Under the pieces are notes generated by a model, which was not told the DNA's origin, did not search any database, and saw only the letters and a program-made list of their open reading frames with translations. This document shows positions 8,953 through 18,409 of a stretch of 64,000 nt of DNA, piece by piece; positions within the stretch are counted from its first letter, which is position 1; each line of letters begins with the position of its first letter. The position numbers and the translations under genes are program-made. Source of the DNA: Shewanella sp. OMA3-2 (lineage in GTDB: Bacteria; Pseudomonadota; Gammaproteobacteria; Enterobacterales; Shewanellaceae); NCBI RefSeq assembly GCF_021513195.1, contig NZ_CP090974.1, positions 508,001 to 572,000 of the forward strand. Direction: 5' to 3'.

Positions 8953-9465
8953 ATGATAGGAGAAATGACATTGCAATATTCACATATCAACCATTTATCA
9001 AGCAAGCAAATTGACCTAGGAGTAATTAGCGATGCCATTAATTTGTGTCAAGCAGGGCAGCTGTTTTACACGCAAACCGTTGCGGATGCAGATGACTATA
9101 ATATTAAGCGTATTTTTATGGATATGGCAGAAACGAGAAGATCGATGCTGCAGCATCTAGTGCCGTTATTTCAACAGGCTAAGCAAGACGGGATAGCCTC
9201 AAATGATGTCCAACCAATTAGTTTATTTTCCTTTACTGATGGCTATGCTCAGGCAGGTAAAATGATACAGCAAGACAAACTATGGACAGCGATAGGGTTA
9301 TTACTAGATATAGAGCAACAGGCTTTACATCAACTTAAGTGGGCCGCTCGCCAGGCGACAAATAAGAAGGTCGCTCAACAATTAGCTGAAGGCTGTGCGT
9401 GGCTGCAAATGGGGTGTGATAGCATGAACAGTCTGTATGTGAGTCGTAAAGGTGCCGCTAATTGA
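8953..9465 (+). CDS. DUF2383/PA2169-type four-helix-bundle protein
   Basis: A 170-residue predominantly helical soluble protein with no signal peptide. Segments such as ISDAINLCQAGQLFYTQTVAD, IKRIFMDMAETRRSMLQHLVP and a final helix with KKVAQQLAEG resemble the ferritin-like DUF2383 family, whose members often accompany stress genes; no enzyme activity is established. The start is ambiguous: ATGs at 8953 and 8965 and a TTG at 8971 are in frame, and AGGAGA at 8958-8963 is best placed for the TTG. It is divergent from the sigma-54 activator and precedes the BON-domain gene, so it may belong to the same response. Confidence 0.65.
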   Translation: MIGEMTLQYSHINHLSSKQIDLGVISDAINLCQAGQLFYTQTVADADDYNIKRIFMDMAETRRSMLQHLVPLFQQAKQDGIASNDVQPISLFSFTDGYAQAGKMIQQDKLWTAIGLLLDIEQQALHQLKWAARQATNKKVAQQLAEGCAWLQMGCDSMNSLYVSRKGAAN

Positions 9466-9512
9466 GTGATCGCATTGTTATTTGAATATGAGTTATCACT
9501 AAGATGAAAAAA

Positions 9513-9529
9513 TTACCTGTTGTCGGTAA
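9513..9529. promoter_or_regulatory. Palindromic upstream site before the BON-domain gene
   Basis: TTACCTGTTGTCGGTAA, with TTACC and GGTAA as inverted ends. It shares TTGTCGGTAA exactly with the 4929 site and ends 84 bp before the -24 element at 9614. The spacer is one base shorter than in the first site. Confidence 0.55.
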
Positions 9530-9613
9530 AAATGTCCAAAAAAATCAGACTTACATACATGTAAAAATAGCAAATTAAACATAAAAATAAATTATAACAG
9601 TAACTTATGTTTG

Positions 9614-9630
9614 TTGGCACGGTTTGCGCA
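9614..9630 (+). promoter_or_regulatory. Sigma-54 (-24/-12) promoter of the BON-domain gene
   Basis: TTGGCACGGTTTGCGCA: the -24 element TTGGCACG is perfect and the -12 GCA is in the right register, with the two preceding T positions replaced by GC. Transcription would start near 9642, about 25 bp before the ATG at 9667. Confidence 0.7.
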
Positions 9631-9666
9631 TTACTTATGTTGAGATAAACAATGGAGGATATCTTT

Positions 9667-10221
9667 ATGAATAAGACAACATTATCTTTAGTAGTAAGTA
9701 CGATGCTTGGTGCAATGGCTTTTTCTGCAAATGCAGCACAAGATTGGCAGGATGACGCTAAAGACGCATGGATTGATGGTAAAGTTGAAACCACATTATT
9801 GCTCAATACCAACCTTAACTCGTTTGACATCAATACCGATGTGCATGCCGGTAAGGTTACCTTAACGGGTAAAGTTGATAGCAGTATTGATAAGTCATTA
9901 GCGGGTGAGCTGGTTAAAAGCTTGGACGGCGTAAAAAGTATTGATAATCAATTGACTGTTTTGAAGCAACAAGATGATAGTAACGATAGCGATTTAGGTG
10001 ATGATCTAACTGATGCTAAGGTTGCTATGATTGTTAAAACTCGTTTGCTGTTTTCTGACGATGTAGCGGGCTCTAAAATTGATGTTGATGTTAAATCTGG
10101 TGTTGTGACATTAAAAGGTACGGTCACAAGTGATGCTGAACGTGATTTAGTTGTCGCAATTGCGAAAAATGCTGACGATGTAGATAAAGTGGTTGACGAA
10201 CTGCGTATCGCTGATTCATAA
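9667..10221 (+). CDS. Periplasmic protein with two BON domains, OsmY-like
   Basis: A 184-residue protein with a Sec signal peptide (MNKTTLSLVVSTMLGAMAFS, cleavage after ANA) and two tandem BON domains, about residues 35-105 and 115-180. Each has the pattern of a helix followed by the glycine-centred strand (AGKVTLTGKVDS; SGVVTLKGTVTS). BON proteins such as OsmY bind membranes or act as periplasmic chaperones under osmotic and envelope stress; that role is inferred by family. The start at 9667 has GGAGGATATCTTT. A sigma-54-type promoter and upstream palindrome precede it, and a terminator follows. Confidence 0.9.
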   Translation: MNKTTLSLVVSTMLGAMAFSANAAQDWQDDAKDAWIDGKVETTLLLNTNLNSFDINTDVHAGKVTLTGKVDSSIDKSLAGELVKSLDGVKSIDNQLTVLKQQDDSNDSDLGDDLTDAKVAMIVKTRLLFSDDVAGSKIDVDVKSGVVTLKGTVTSDAERDLVVAIAKNADDVDKVVDELRIADS

Positions 10222-10266
10222 ATCAGAGTCAATAAGTTATCAACATTAGTGTCACATTAAATCGAG

Positions 10267-10293
10267 AAAGCCAGCTTGCATGCTGGCTTTTTT
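10267..10293 (+). terminator. Intrinsic terminator after the BON-domain gene
   Basis: Stem AAAGCCAGC / GCTGGCTTT with T6. Confidence 0.9.
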
Positions 10294-10330
10294 ATGCCCT
10301 CAGTTAATTGAAGCTATTTGGCTATATCGT

Positions 10331-11104
10331 TTAGTTAGCTTGCTCTGAAGTAAATCTACAGCTTTCAGTATGTTGATTAAATTTATCTAAAAAAGCGGGA
10401 TATTGCTTCAAAAATATTTTGCCAAAATAAACTCCTAACGATCTATCTAGATTGGGCACCACAGAAAAGTCACTTAATGGAATGTTTACTCGTTTGGCAG
10501 CAGCTTCAAAAAATAAATCGCTTTCTAAGATTGCACCTATACGATTTTTTTCCAGTAAATGAATTAATTCATCGAGAGAGCTTGCTTGGTGGATAACGTT
10601 ATAATTATTTTTTTGTAGCCAGAACGTGGTGTTAGAGTGCTTACGACCACCAAATTGTGCATTTGATTTTATGGCGTCTTTATTTAAAGGTATAGAAGTG
10701 TGCTTGAGTAAGTAAAAGTTCCATTGCTGCGCAATAAAAGTATTTGATAAAACAGCATAGCGGTCTCTTGCGCTATTTTGCGAGGCTGAAAAGAAACCAT
10801 CGTACTTTCCTTGTTTTACTTCTAGCTGTGCACGACCCCATGGGAGAAATACAACCTTATAAGGTTGCTGAAGTTTATCCATCACACAAGCTAACGCTTC
10901 TATCGCATAACCGTCATTTTGCAAGCCAACTTCCATTTGGTAGGGCGCCCATTCTTGGGTGGCAATAGTTATGACTCTATCAACTTCAGCAGCTATTGCT
11001 ACTTGGCTTGTAAGTAAAAATAATAACCCACTTAACATTATGCTTAAGTGCGCTGTTAAAGGTTTTTGCTTGGCATCAAAGTACTCATTTATTAGTTGAT
11101 TCAT
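10331..11104 (-). CDS. Periplasmic solute-binding protein, family 3 type
   Basis: A 257-residue secreted protein resembling amino-acid-type periplasmic binding proteins (SBP_bac_3). A hydrophobic signal region spans about residues 18-39, ending near AIAAE; the N terminus before it is unusually long, so a downstream Met could be the true start. The mature part has WAPYQMEVG, DGYAIEALACVMDKL and PWGRAQLEVKQGKYDGFFSA, as in orphan Shewanella binding proteins. No permease or ATPase gene is adjacent. The ligand is unknown, and it may work as a sensor rather than in transport. It is divergent from the dicarboxylate transporter gene. Confidence 0.78.
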   Translation of the reverse strand: MNQLINEYFDAKQKPLTAHLSIMLSGLLFLLTSQVAIAAEVDRVITIATQEWAPYQMEVGLQNDGYAIEALACVMDKLQQPYKVVFLPWGRAQLEVKQGKYDGFFSASQNSARDRYAVLSNTFIAQQWNFYLLKHTSIPLNKDAIKSNAQFGGRKHSNTTFWLQKNNYNVIHQASSLDELIHLLEKNRIGAILESDLFFEAAAKRVNIPLSDFSVVPNLDRSLGVYFGKIFLKQYPAFLDKFNQHTESCRFTSEQAN

Positions 11105-11336
11105 TAGTTGCCACTCTTTTTGTATCGCTACTCTATTACACTTAAGATTAACTTAGACTCGTTGTAAGTCAAAAGTATATATCCGTGGCAGTTTGTTAAT
11201 CAGGGTATATTGCTTAGCTGCGATAACCTTTCAAGTTGATTTTTATAAACTAATTAGTTGGATGAGTATAAATAAAATAAAAAGTGTTCAATAACTCACA
11301 GTTTTATCTATCAGGTGCGGCACTTTATCCAATAGC

Positions 11337-11350
11337 TTGATTTAGGTCAC
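11337..11350. promoter_or_regulatory. Possible FNR/CRP-family half-conserved site upstream of the dicarboxylate transporter
   Basis: TTGATTTAGGTCAC has one perfect FNR half (TTGAT) and a poor second half. Dcu transporters are usually induced anaerobically by FNR-type regulators, which makes the site plausible. Nothing else stands out in the 306-bp gap 11105-11410. Confidence 0.3.
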
Positions 11351-11410
11351 CCACTGTATTTTCTGCTGTGTTATATCTGCAATAGGCACTTAATATTGTG
11401 GGTATTGATA

Positions 11411-12726
11411 ATGTTTTATATACATATGTTGTTGCTATTAACCGTCATTTTTGTCGGCATACGTCACGGCGGAATCGCATTTGGTTTATTGGGTGGGTTA
11501 GGTGTTTCAGTACTGGCTTTTGTATTTGGTATAGCACCAGGTGCGCCTCCTGTCAGCGTAATGCTGATTATTCTGGCTGTAGTCGCTGCCTCAGCAACGC
11601 TAGAGGCCACTGGCGGTTTAAAACTGTTGGTCAAGTTTGCTGAAAAGCTGTTACGTAAACACCCTGAACATATCGTCTTTTTAGGTCCTCTTTGTACTTA
11701 TTTTTTAACCGTACTTGTTGGTACTGGTCATTCGGTTTACCCACTTTTACCGGTTATTTATGATGTCTCATATAAAAAAGGTATTCGACCAGAGCGCCCA
11801 TTAGCAATGGCTACAGTGGCTTCACAAATGGGGATTACAGCAAGTCCAATAGCCGCCGCAGCGGCTGTGGTATTGGCAACTGCGGTCGATAATAACCTTG
11901 ATATCAGCTTAATTGATGTATTGATGGTGACTATTCCCGCGACCTTAATCGGCTTGCTGGTGGCGTGTACTTGGAGTCTAAAGCGCGGTAAAGATTTGGA
12001 TAAAGATCAACAGTTTCAGGCTCGTCTAATTGATAAGGAATTTCGCGAATCATTAATAGACCCAAGTGCTGAGCAAGTACAAACGCCTGCCGCAGAAGCG
12101 ACTGCAAAAAAAGGGTTAACCGTATTTTTATTGGGTATTTTTGCCGTTATCATGGTGGCAATGTTTAGCAAGCAAGTGTTACCTAGTGGTGTCAGTATGT
12201 CGGTTGCGATTCAGTTTATGATGCTGTCTGTCGGCGCTATCATATTACTAGCCACCAATATATCACCGAAAAAAATTGTCACCAGTAATGTGTTTACCGC
12301 AGGTATGACAGCGGTCATCATTATTTTTGGTATCGCATGGATGAGTGACACTATTATAGAGCACCATAAAACCTACTTAGTGAATGCGGTGAGCGATATT
12401 GTCAGTATTTATCCGTGGACATTTGCCATTGCTATGTTTGTGTCATCGATATTCTTAAAAAGCCAAGCAGCGGTATTAACCATTATGTTGCCATTAGGGT
12501 TTTCATTAGGGATCCGGCGCCAGTACTAATAGGTGTGCTACCAGCGTGTTATGCCTACTTCTTTTTCCCATTTTATCCAAGCGATTTAGCGGCAATAAGT
12601 TTTGATAGAACTGGCACAACCCATATTGGTAAGTATGTGCTTAATCACAGCTTTATTATTCCTGGGTTTATTGGCGTCATCACCGCAACCTTGGTGGGTT
12701 ACTTCTTGTCGGTGGCGATAAATTAG
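11411..12726 (+). pseudogene. Anaerobic C4-dicarboxylate transporter, DcuA/DcuB family, with one frameshift
   Basis: Inner-membrane carrier of the Dcu family, normally exchanging fumarate, malate or aspartate for succinate in anaerobic respiration. The N-terminal frame (from ATG 11411) reads GGIAFGLLGGLGV, ASATLEATGGLKLL and GTGHSVYPLLPVIYDV, closest to DcuB. It stops at 12529. The C-terminal part continues in another frame as [20 protein letters not shown] to 12726. Adding one C in the CC at 12514-12515 joins them (GFSLGI-PAPVLIG) into about 438 residues, the normal family length. It is either a genuine one-base deletion or a sequencing error; three other genes here show the same type of lesion. 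I chose 11411 over a TTG at 11396. Confidence 0.85.
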
Positions 12727-12937
12727 TCATGGTTTAACGTTATCATAGTTGATGCTTATAAGTGGCAAGCAACAAGCTGTCATTTTACTTTTTAGATGAA
12801 AAAAGTTTTATTTTGAGATTTTTTTTAACTGGTGTAAATTACGCTGTTTATTACTTGAACAGTATAATGATAAGTTAATCTTTTTAAACAAAGTGTAGTG
12901 TGATTAACAGATATGTTTAGGCTTAGAGGTCTATAAA

Positions 12938-13501
12938 TTGATAAAGAAATTATCGCTTATTAGCGTGTCGGTATTATTGAGTGCTTGTGCCACTCAGGTT
13001 CCCGTGACAGTGGTTAAGCCTCCAGAAAAGCCTGTGATTGTAAAAGCTGAGCCCAAATTACCTAAGTGGAGCGAGCCTAATTTATTAGCTTACCACCAGA
13101 ATTGGGCGGGCACGCCTTATCGATTAGGTGGCATGAGTAAACAAGGTGTTGATTGCTCAGGTTTTGTGTATTTAGCTTATCTTGACATAGTGGGTGAGAA
13201 GTTACCTCGCTCGGTCAATGCGCAACGTGTGTTAGGTAAAGAAATCCCACGTGAAGCCTTAGAAGTGGGTGATTTAGTTTTTTTTAAAACAGGTAGAAGC
13301 GCTCGTCATGTGGGCATTTACATGGGAGATGCCAGGTTTTTACATGCATCAACTAAAAAAGGGGTTAAGATTTCAAGCTTAAATAACGTGTATTGGAAAC
13401 CGAGATTTTGGTTTGCTAAACGGTTAAAAAGCACCACGTTTGAGCAAAATATGTCTTTAGTCAGTTTAGTGGATTATGCTCAACAACAGCCAGCTTTATA
13501 G
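12938..13501 (+). CDS. NlpC/P60-family lipoprotein, probable peptidoglycan endopeptidase
   Basis: A 187-residue lipoprotein with a short type II signal peptide and lipobox LLSAC (cysteine near residue 17). A proline-rich linker (PVTVVKPPEKP) leads to an NlpC/P60 domain with catalytic Cys in QGVDCSGFVY (near 73), His in ARHVGIYMGD (near 124) and a further His in FLHAS. The layout resembles MepS/Spr, which cut peptidoglycan cross-links in the periplasm. The start is a TTG at 12938 behind GAGGTCTATAAA; no ATG or GTG is suitably placed. It seems monocistronic, with a strong terminator. Confidence 0.88.
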   Translation: MIKKLSLISVSVLLSACATQVPVTVVKPPEKPVIVKAEPKLPKWSEPNLLAYHQNWAGTPYRLGGMSKQGVDCSGFVYLAYLDIVGEKLPRSVNAQRVLGKEIPREALEVGDLVFFKTGRSARHVGIYMGDARFLHASTKKGVKISSLNNVYWKPRFWFAKRLKSTTFEQNMSLVSLVDYAQQQPAL

Positions 13502-13532
13502 CCCACGTATTTTGCGTGTGGTGATTGCCAAT

Positions 13533-13565
13533 AAAAAACCGCTAACAATGTTAGCGGTTTTTTAT
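13533..13565 (+). terminator. Intrinsic terminator, probably bidirectional
   Basis: Stem AAAAAACCGCTAAC / GTTAGCGGTTTTTT serves the NlpC gene and the convergent RND operon. Confidence 0.9.
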
Positions 13566-13595
13566 TATCTATGACCCAGTTTACCCAGGGGGCTC

Positions 13596-16500
13596 CTAAA
13601 GTTCGTCAACTGATGCTGTTTTACTTTTACCGCGTTTAGCGAGAGCATAATAAAATAATGGTGTGAGTATTAAACCAAAAATAGTCACCCCAATCATGCC
13701 AGAAAATACCGCCACCCCCATGGCTTGACGCATTTCTGAGCCTGGTCCGCTTGAGAATACCATAGGCACCACACCCATAATGAACGCTATCGAGGTCATT
13801 AAAATTGGGCGTAAACGTAAGCGACCCGCTTCAAGTATTGCCTCTAACGGTTCCATACCATCGTCTTGTAACTCTTTGGCAAATTCAACAATAAGAATGG
13901 CATTTTTGGTTGCCAGCCCCACCAGTACAATTAACCCAATCTGGGTAAAGATGTTGTTGTCTCCACCGTAAATCAGTACTCCTGTTAATGCGGACAACAA
14001 CGTCATAGGAATAATCAGAATGATAGCTAAAGGTAAGCTTAAGCTTTCATATTGCGCGGCTAATACCATAAACACTAATAAGATAATTAATGGGTAAATA
14101 TACGCGCCCGCATTACCCGCCAAAATTTGTTGGTAGGTGATCTCAGTCCACTCGTACGTCATGCCATTAGGTAAGGTTTCAGCTAAAATCTTTTCAATTG
14201 CAGCTTGTGCTTCACCGCTACTGAATCCAGGTGCGGCACCGCCGTTAAGCTCGGCAGTGGTAAAGCCGTTATAATGCATCACTCGGTCTGGGCCTGATGA
14301 GTTGGTGACATTAATAAATGATCCAATTGGCACCATTTCACCCTGGTTATTACGCACCTTTAGTTGGGCGATTTGTTCCGGTGTTTGCCTAAACTGCTCA
14401 TCCGCCTGCACATTTACTTGATAAGTACGGCCAAACTGGTTGAAGTCGTTGGCGTAAACCGACCCCATATATCCCTGTAAAGTAGCGAACAACTCGTCTA
14501 ACGACACCGATTGCTGCTTAGCTTTAGTGCGGTCAATATTCACTTCAAGTTGTGGCACGTTAACTTGATAACTTGAGAATACTCCAGCAAGTTCTGGTGT
14601 TGCCCAGGCTTTTTGCATCACTTGCATGGTCACTTTATACAACTCTTCATAACCGTAGTTAGCCCGGTCTTGAATTTGTAATCTAAAGCCACCAATAGTG
14701 CCTAAGCCTTGTACCGGCGGCGGTGGGAAAATCGCAATAAATGCGCCGTCAATGGCTGCAAATTGCTGATTTAACGCAGCGGCTATAGCCTCTGCTGATA
14801 GCGATGGATCTTTACGGTCATCAAAACTATCTAATGGGGTAAACACAATGGCACTATTAGTACTGTTGGTAAAACCGTTAATGCTTAAGCCAGGAAAGGC
14901 GACAGCGTGGGCAACACCAGGTTGTGCCAAAGCAATACGTGACATTTCTTTTACCACGGCTTCAGTGCGGTCTAACGATGCGGCGTCAGGCAGCTGAGCA
15001 AAAGCAATAAGATACTGTTTATCTTGGCCAGGTACATACCCAGTTGGAGTGTTGGCAAACTGCAAGCCCGTTAAGCCCACTAAACCGATATATAGGATGC
15101 CAACTACAGCACCAAAGCGAATGATTTTTTTAACTAACCAGCCATAACCATTAGACATACGCGCAAACAGGCGATTAAACGGATTAAATAACCAGCCTCC
15201 AAGCAATTTATCCATACCGCGGGTTAGCGCGTCCTTTTTCTCGTGATGACCTTTAAGCAATAATGCCGATAACGCAGGGCTTAGGGTTAATGAGTTAATC
15301 GCCGAAATAAAGGTTGAAATGGTAATGGTGAGTGCGAACTGCTTATAAAACTGTCCGGTTAAACCCGACATAAAGGCGGTTGGAATAAAGACTGCAGCCA
15401 GTACCAAGGTGGTGGCAACAATTGGGCCAGTCACTTCTTTCATTGCTTTTTGAGTAGCAGCAACAGGCGATAAACCATCAGAAATATTTCGTTCAACGTT
15501 TTCAACTACCACAATGGCATCATCGACCACGATACCAATAGCGAGTACTAAGCCAAACAGCGACAAGGCATTCAGTGAGAAGCCCATTAGGTGCATAAAG
15601 GCAAATGTACCCACAAGCGATACCGGCACAGCCACTAATGGAATGATAGATGCGCGCCAGGTTTGTAAAAACAGTACCACCACAAGCACAACCAGCAATA
15701 AAGCTTCAAGCAGTGTTTGTACTACCGCTTTAATTGAACCGCGCACGAATACAGTGGGGTCGTAGACGATATCGTAGGCTAAGCCGTCAGGGAATGACTT
15801 AGAAAGCTCTGCCATTTTAAGGCGCACATCATCAGATATTTGAATCGCGTTAGAGCCAGAAGCTTGAAACACAGGTAATGCCGCAGCGTCTTGATTATCT
15901 AACATTGAGCGTAGGGCGTAAGTTGACGCGCCTAATTCAACCCGAGCAATATCTTTTAAGCGGGTAATTTGACCTTGTTCGCCTACCTTAACAATGATTT
16001 GCTCAAACTCTTCAACGTTGGCTAAACGGCCCTTAACATTAATAAGTAGCTGAAAATCACTGTCGCCACTCGGCTGCGCACCTAAGCTACCGGCCGCAGC
16101 TTGTTGGTTTTGTTCGCGTATTGCGGCAACTACATCATTAGGTGACAAACCAATAGCGGCCACTTTGTTAGGGTTTAGCCAGACACGCATGCTGTAATCG
16201 CCAGCGCCAAATACTCTTACTGCGCCCACTCCTTCAATCCGCGCGAGCTCATCTTTTACTTTTAATACCGCATAGTTAGACAGGTACAACATGTCATAAC
16301 GATTATCAGGAGAAGTTAAATGCACCACCATGGTTAAGTCAGGTGATGACTTTTCGGTGACAATACCTAACCTTTGCACTGCTTGTGGTAACCGTGGTTT
16401 AGCGCGCTCCACTCGGCTTTGCACCTGAGATTGAGCTAGATCAACATCACTGCCAATGGCAAAGGTGACGGTTAATGTCATGCGGCCATCAGAGGTAGCT

Positions 16501-16745
16501 TGAGATGACATGTATAGCATGTTCTCAACGCCATTAATTTCTTGCTCTAGTGGCGACGCAACGGTTTCAGCGATAACTTTTGGGTTAGCACCAGGGTAGC
16601 TTGCCGTCACCACTACCGTTGGTGGAACGACTTCAGGGTATTCGGTGATCGGTAATTGCCAAACTGCGAGTGCGCCCGAAATAAAAAACAGCAGCGATAA
16701 AACCGCGGCAAAAATCGGTCTTTTAATAAAAAATTGAGACAACAT
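13596..16745 (-). CDS. RND multidrug efflux permease, HAE1 family
   Basis: Inner-membrane, proton-driven drug exporter of the AcrB/MexF group that works with a periplasmic adaptor and an outer-membrane channel. The 1049-residue length, N-terminal helix FIKRPIFAAVLSLLFFISG, the porter-domain segment VVVTASYPGANPKVIAETVA and the proton-relay Asp pair in GIVVDDAIVVVENVERN (TM4) are canonical. GLATKNAILIVEFAKEL marks the C-terminal half. It lies 11 bp downstream of the adaptor gene in one operon. No outer-membrane factor gene is nearby, so a TolC-type protein encoded elsewhere is likely used. Expression is probably controlled by the TetR protein at 18410. Confidence 0.96.
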   Translation of the reverse strand: MLSQFFIKRPIFAAVLSLLFFISGALAVWQLPITEYPEVVPPTVVVTASYPGANPKVIAETVASPLEQEINGVENMLYMSSQATSDGRMTLTVTFAIGSDVDLAQSQVQSRVERAKPRLPQAVQRLGIVTEKSSPDLTMVVHLTSPDNRYDMLYLSNYAVLKVKDELARIEGVGAVRVFGAGDYSMRVWLNPNKVAAIGLSPNDVVAAIREQNQQAAAGSLGAQPSGDSDFQLLINVKGRLANVEEFEQIIVKVGEQGQITRLKDIARVELGASTYALRSMLDNQDAAALPVFQASGSNAIQISDDVRLKMAELSKSFPDGLAYDIVYDPTVFVRGSIKAVVQTLLEALLLVVLVVVLFLQTWRASIIPLVAVPVSLVGTFAFMHLMGFSLNALSLFGLVLAIGIVVDDAIVVVENVERNISDGLSPVAATQKAMKEVTGPIVATTLVLAAVFIPTAFMSGLTGQFYKQFALTITISTFISAINSLTLSPALSALLLKGHHEKKDALTRGMDKLLGGWLFNPFNRLFARMSNGYGWLVKKIIRFGAVVGILYIGLVGLTGLQFANTPTGYVPGQDKQYLIAFAQLPDAASLDRTEAVVKEMSRIALAQPGVAHAVAFPGLSINGFTNSTNSAIVFTPLDSFDDRKDPSLSAEAIAAALNQQFAAIDGAFIAIFPPPPVQGLGTIGGFRLQIQDRANYGYEELYKVTMQVMQKAWATPELAGVFSSYQVNVPQLEVNIDRTKAKQQSVSLDELFATLQGYMGSVYANDFNQFGRTYQVNVQADEQFRQTPEQIAQLKVRNNQGEMVPIGSFINVTNSSGPDRVMHYNGFTTAELNGGAAPGFSSGEAQAAIEKILAETLPNGMTYEWTEITYQQILAGNAGAYIYPLIILLVFMVLAAQYESLSLPLAIILIIPMTLLSALTGVLIYGGDNNIFTQIGLIVLVGLATKNAILIVEFAKELQDDGMEPLEAILEAGRLRLRPILMTSIAFIMGVVPMVFSSGPGSEMRQAMGVAVFSGMIGVTIFGLILTPLFYYALAKRGKSKTASVDEL

Positions 16746-16756
16746 GGTGTGATTCC

Positions 16757-17992
16757 TTAGCCTTGACTAGCGTCATCAGCAACACGTGCTGTGAGTGGCT
16801 GAATATCAAGTAGTCGCTGTGCTTGATGTAGAGCTTCAATTTGACTGCTATCAGCCATTTCGGTCAGTTTTGGCGTGATAGTGACGTTGGGACGAACCTT
16901 TTGTAGGCTGTTAACTACAATAGTGTCTTCTGGCTGTAAACCAGCCGTCACAATACGTAAGCCATGAATTTTTTCACCTAAGGTAATGCTTCGATATTCA
17001 AGGGTATTTTGAGCATTAACCACTAACACAAACTTGTTATTTAAATCAGTGAAAATGGCTTTGTCGTCGATTAAAATACCTTGATATGAGGCACTGCCTG
17101 CAATACTGATGCGGGCAAATAAACCAGGTAATAAGCGATTGTCTGAATTTTCAAATGAAGCGCGCACACGGATAGTGCCGGTTTGCTGATTAACCGCATT
17201 ATCGACAAAGTCGATAACACCTTGGTAAGTGAATTCGGTTTGATTAGCCAGCGCCATAAGTACGGTGTTGTTTTCAGCTCGTGGGTCTTTACGCTTGTTC
17301 TCAATCGCTAATGAAGAATATTTAAGGTAGGTTTGTTCGTCGACATCAAAATAGGCATGCATATTAGCGGTCGACACTAAACTGGTTAGCTGAGTTTGTC
17401 CGGCAGTAACATAGTTACCGGCTGTTTCATTGGCGTAAGATACTCGGCCAGATATTGGCGCTGTGACCTGGGTGTATTCTACATTTAGCGTCGCGCGCGT
17501 TAACGCCGCTTTTACTGATGCAACCGCAGCAGCAGTTTGGTGTAAGTTACTGCGACGAGTGTCAATTAACTCTTCTGATACCGCCTGCTGATTAAATAAT
17601 TTATTAGCACGTTCAAAATCGTTTTTAGCTAACTCATTGGCGGATATGGCACTGGTTAACTCAGCCTGTAAGCGCTCAGCTTCAGCAACAAATACTTTCG
17701 AGTCGATAGTAAATAACACATCACCTTTATTAACTAGGGTACCTTCTTTAAAATTTACTGACTCAATGTATCCCGACACTCGAGGTACTAAGGTGACTTT
17801 TTCTGGTGCTTGTAAGTGACCGGTAAACTGGTCCCATTCGGTAATACGCTCATTGATCACATTGGCAACATCCACTTCCATAGCTGCTGGTGGCATCGTT
17901 TGTTGTTGAGGCGATTCATTACCACATGCGATTAATAGCAATGCGGTTAGGCTCACTATCAGTATGGGTAGAATTGATGTAAATCTGTTCAT
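16757..17992 (-). CDS. RND efflux periplasmic adaptor (membrane fusion) lipoprotein
   Basis: A 411-residue adaptor bridging the RND pump and the outer-membrane channel. The N terminus is a lipoprotein signal (LTALLLIACGN, Cys near residue 23). The biotinyl-lipoyl half is VTLVPRVSGYIESVNFKEG, followed by a long helical hairpin with FERANKLFNQQAVSEELID, then TAPISGRVSYAN and the beta-barrel segment VDEQTYLKY. Length and order are typical of the AcrA/MexE group. It is the first gene of a two-gene operon whose upstream region carries three palindromic operators. Confidence 0.94.
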   Translation of the reverse strand: MNRFTSILPILIVSLTALLLIACGNESPQQQTMPPAAMEVDVANVINERITEWDQFTGHLQAPEKVTLVPRVSGYIESVNFKEGTLVNKGDVLFTIDSKVFVAEAERLQAELTSAISANELAKNDFERANKLFNQQAVSEELIDTRRSNLHQTAAAVASVKAALTRATLNVEYTQVTAPISGRVSYANETAGNYVTAGQTQLTSLVSTANMHAYFDVDEQTYLKYSSLAIENKRKDPRAENNTVLMALANQTEFTYQGVIDFVDNAVNQQTGTIRVRASFENSDNRLLPGLFARISIAGSASYQGILIDDKAIFTDLNNKFVLVVNAQNTLEYRSITLGEKIHGLRIVTAGLQPEDTIVVNSLQKVRPNVTITPKLTEMADSSQIEALHQAQRLLDIQPLTARVADDASQG

Positions 17993-18062
17993 GTAATTGT
18001 CCTTTCAACAATGGCTTTAATGTCATCTAGCGTGTTGCTTTTGTTGTTTGAGAGTTAAATTG

Positions 18063-18146
18063 TACCGAAAGGTAAAAAATAATCTGTACCGAACGGTAAT
18101 ATATAGATTAATATACACCTGTCAATTAAATCTATACCGGTAGGTA
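18063..18146. promoter_or_regulatory. Three TACCG-N2-4-type palindromic operators for a TetR regulator
   Basis: TACCGAAAGGTA (18063-18074), TACCGAACGGTA (18087-18098) and TACCGGTAGGTA (18135-18146) share TACCG...GGTA ends. Start-to-start spacings are 24 and 48 bp, placing the sites in a regular 24-bp register. They lie 70-155 bp upstream of the adaptor start in the divergent gap 17993-18409. They are the obvious binding sites for the adjacent TetR-family protein. Confidence 0.75.
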
Positions 18147-18409
18147 TTAAAATATTTCATAAGATATGCTATTTTTGATGGCGTAATCTGGTACTGGACG
18201 GGTGAGTATTAGGTGGCTTGAGTCAAGCTTGGTACATTAAGGACTTTATTGGTTTGTGACAGGGGTCAAAATACACCGTAATTCGTTAGAGTTAAGTCAT
18301 TCTGACTTTGAGCCAAAGTCAGACGTTATGGTAAAGTGTGCTGATTATTTTTCCGTGTTTGGTTAAGTTATTAATCATTAACAATTAATCAATTTAAAGA
18401 GGGTATATT

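Noticed and set aside
9614-9630. Reading the BON promoter with GC at 9626-9627
   Set aside because: That gives a 10-bp GG-GC spacing, which sigma-54 does not use. The GC at 9628-9629 gives the correct 12-bp register.
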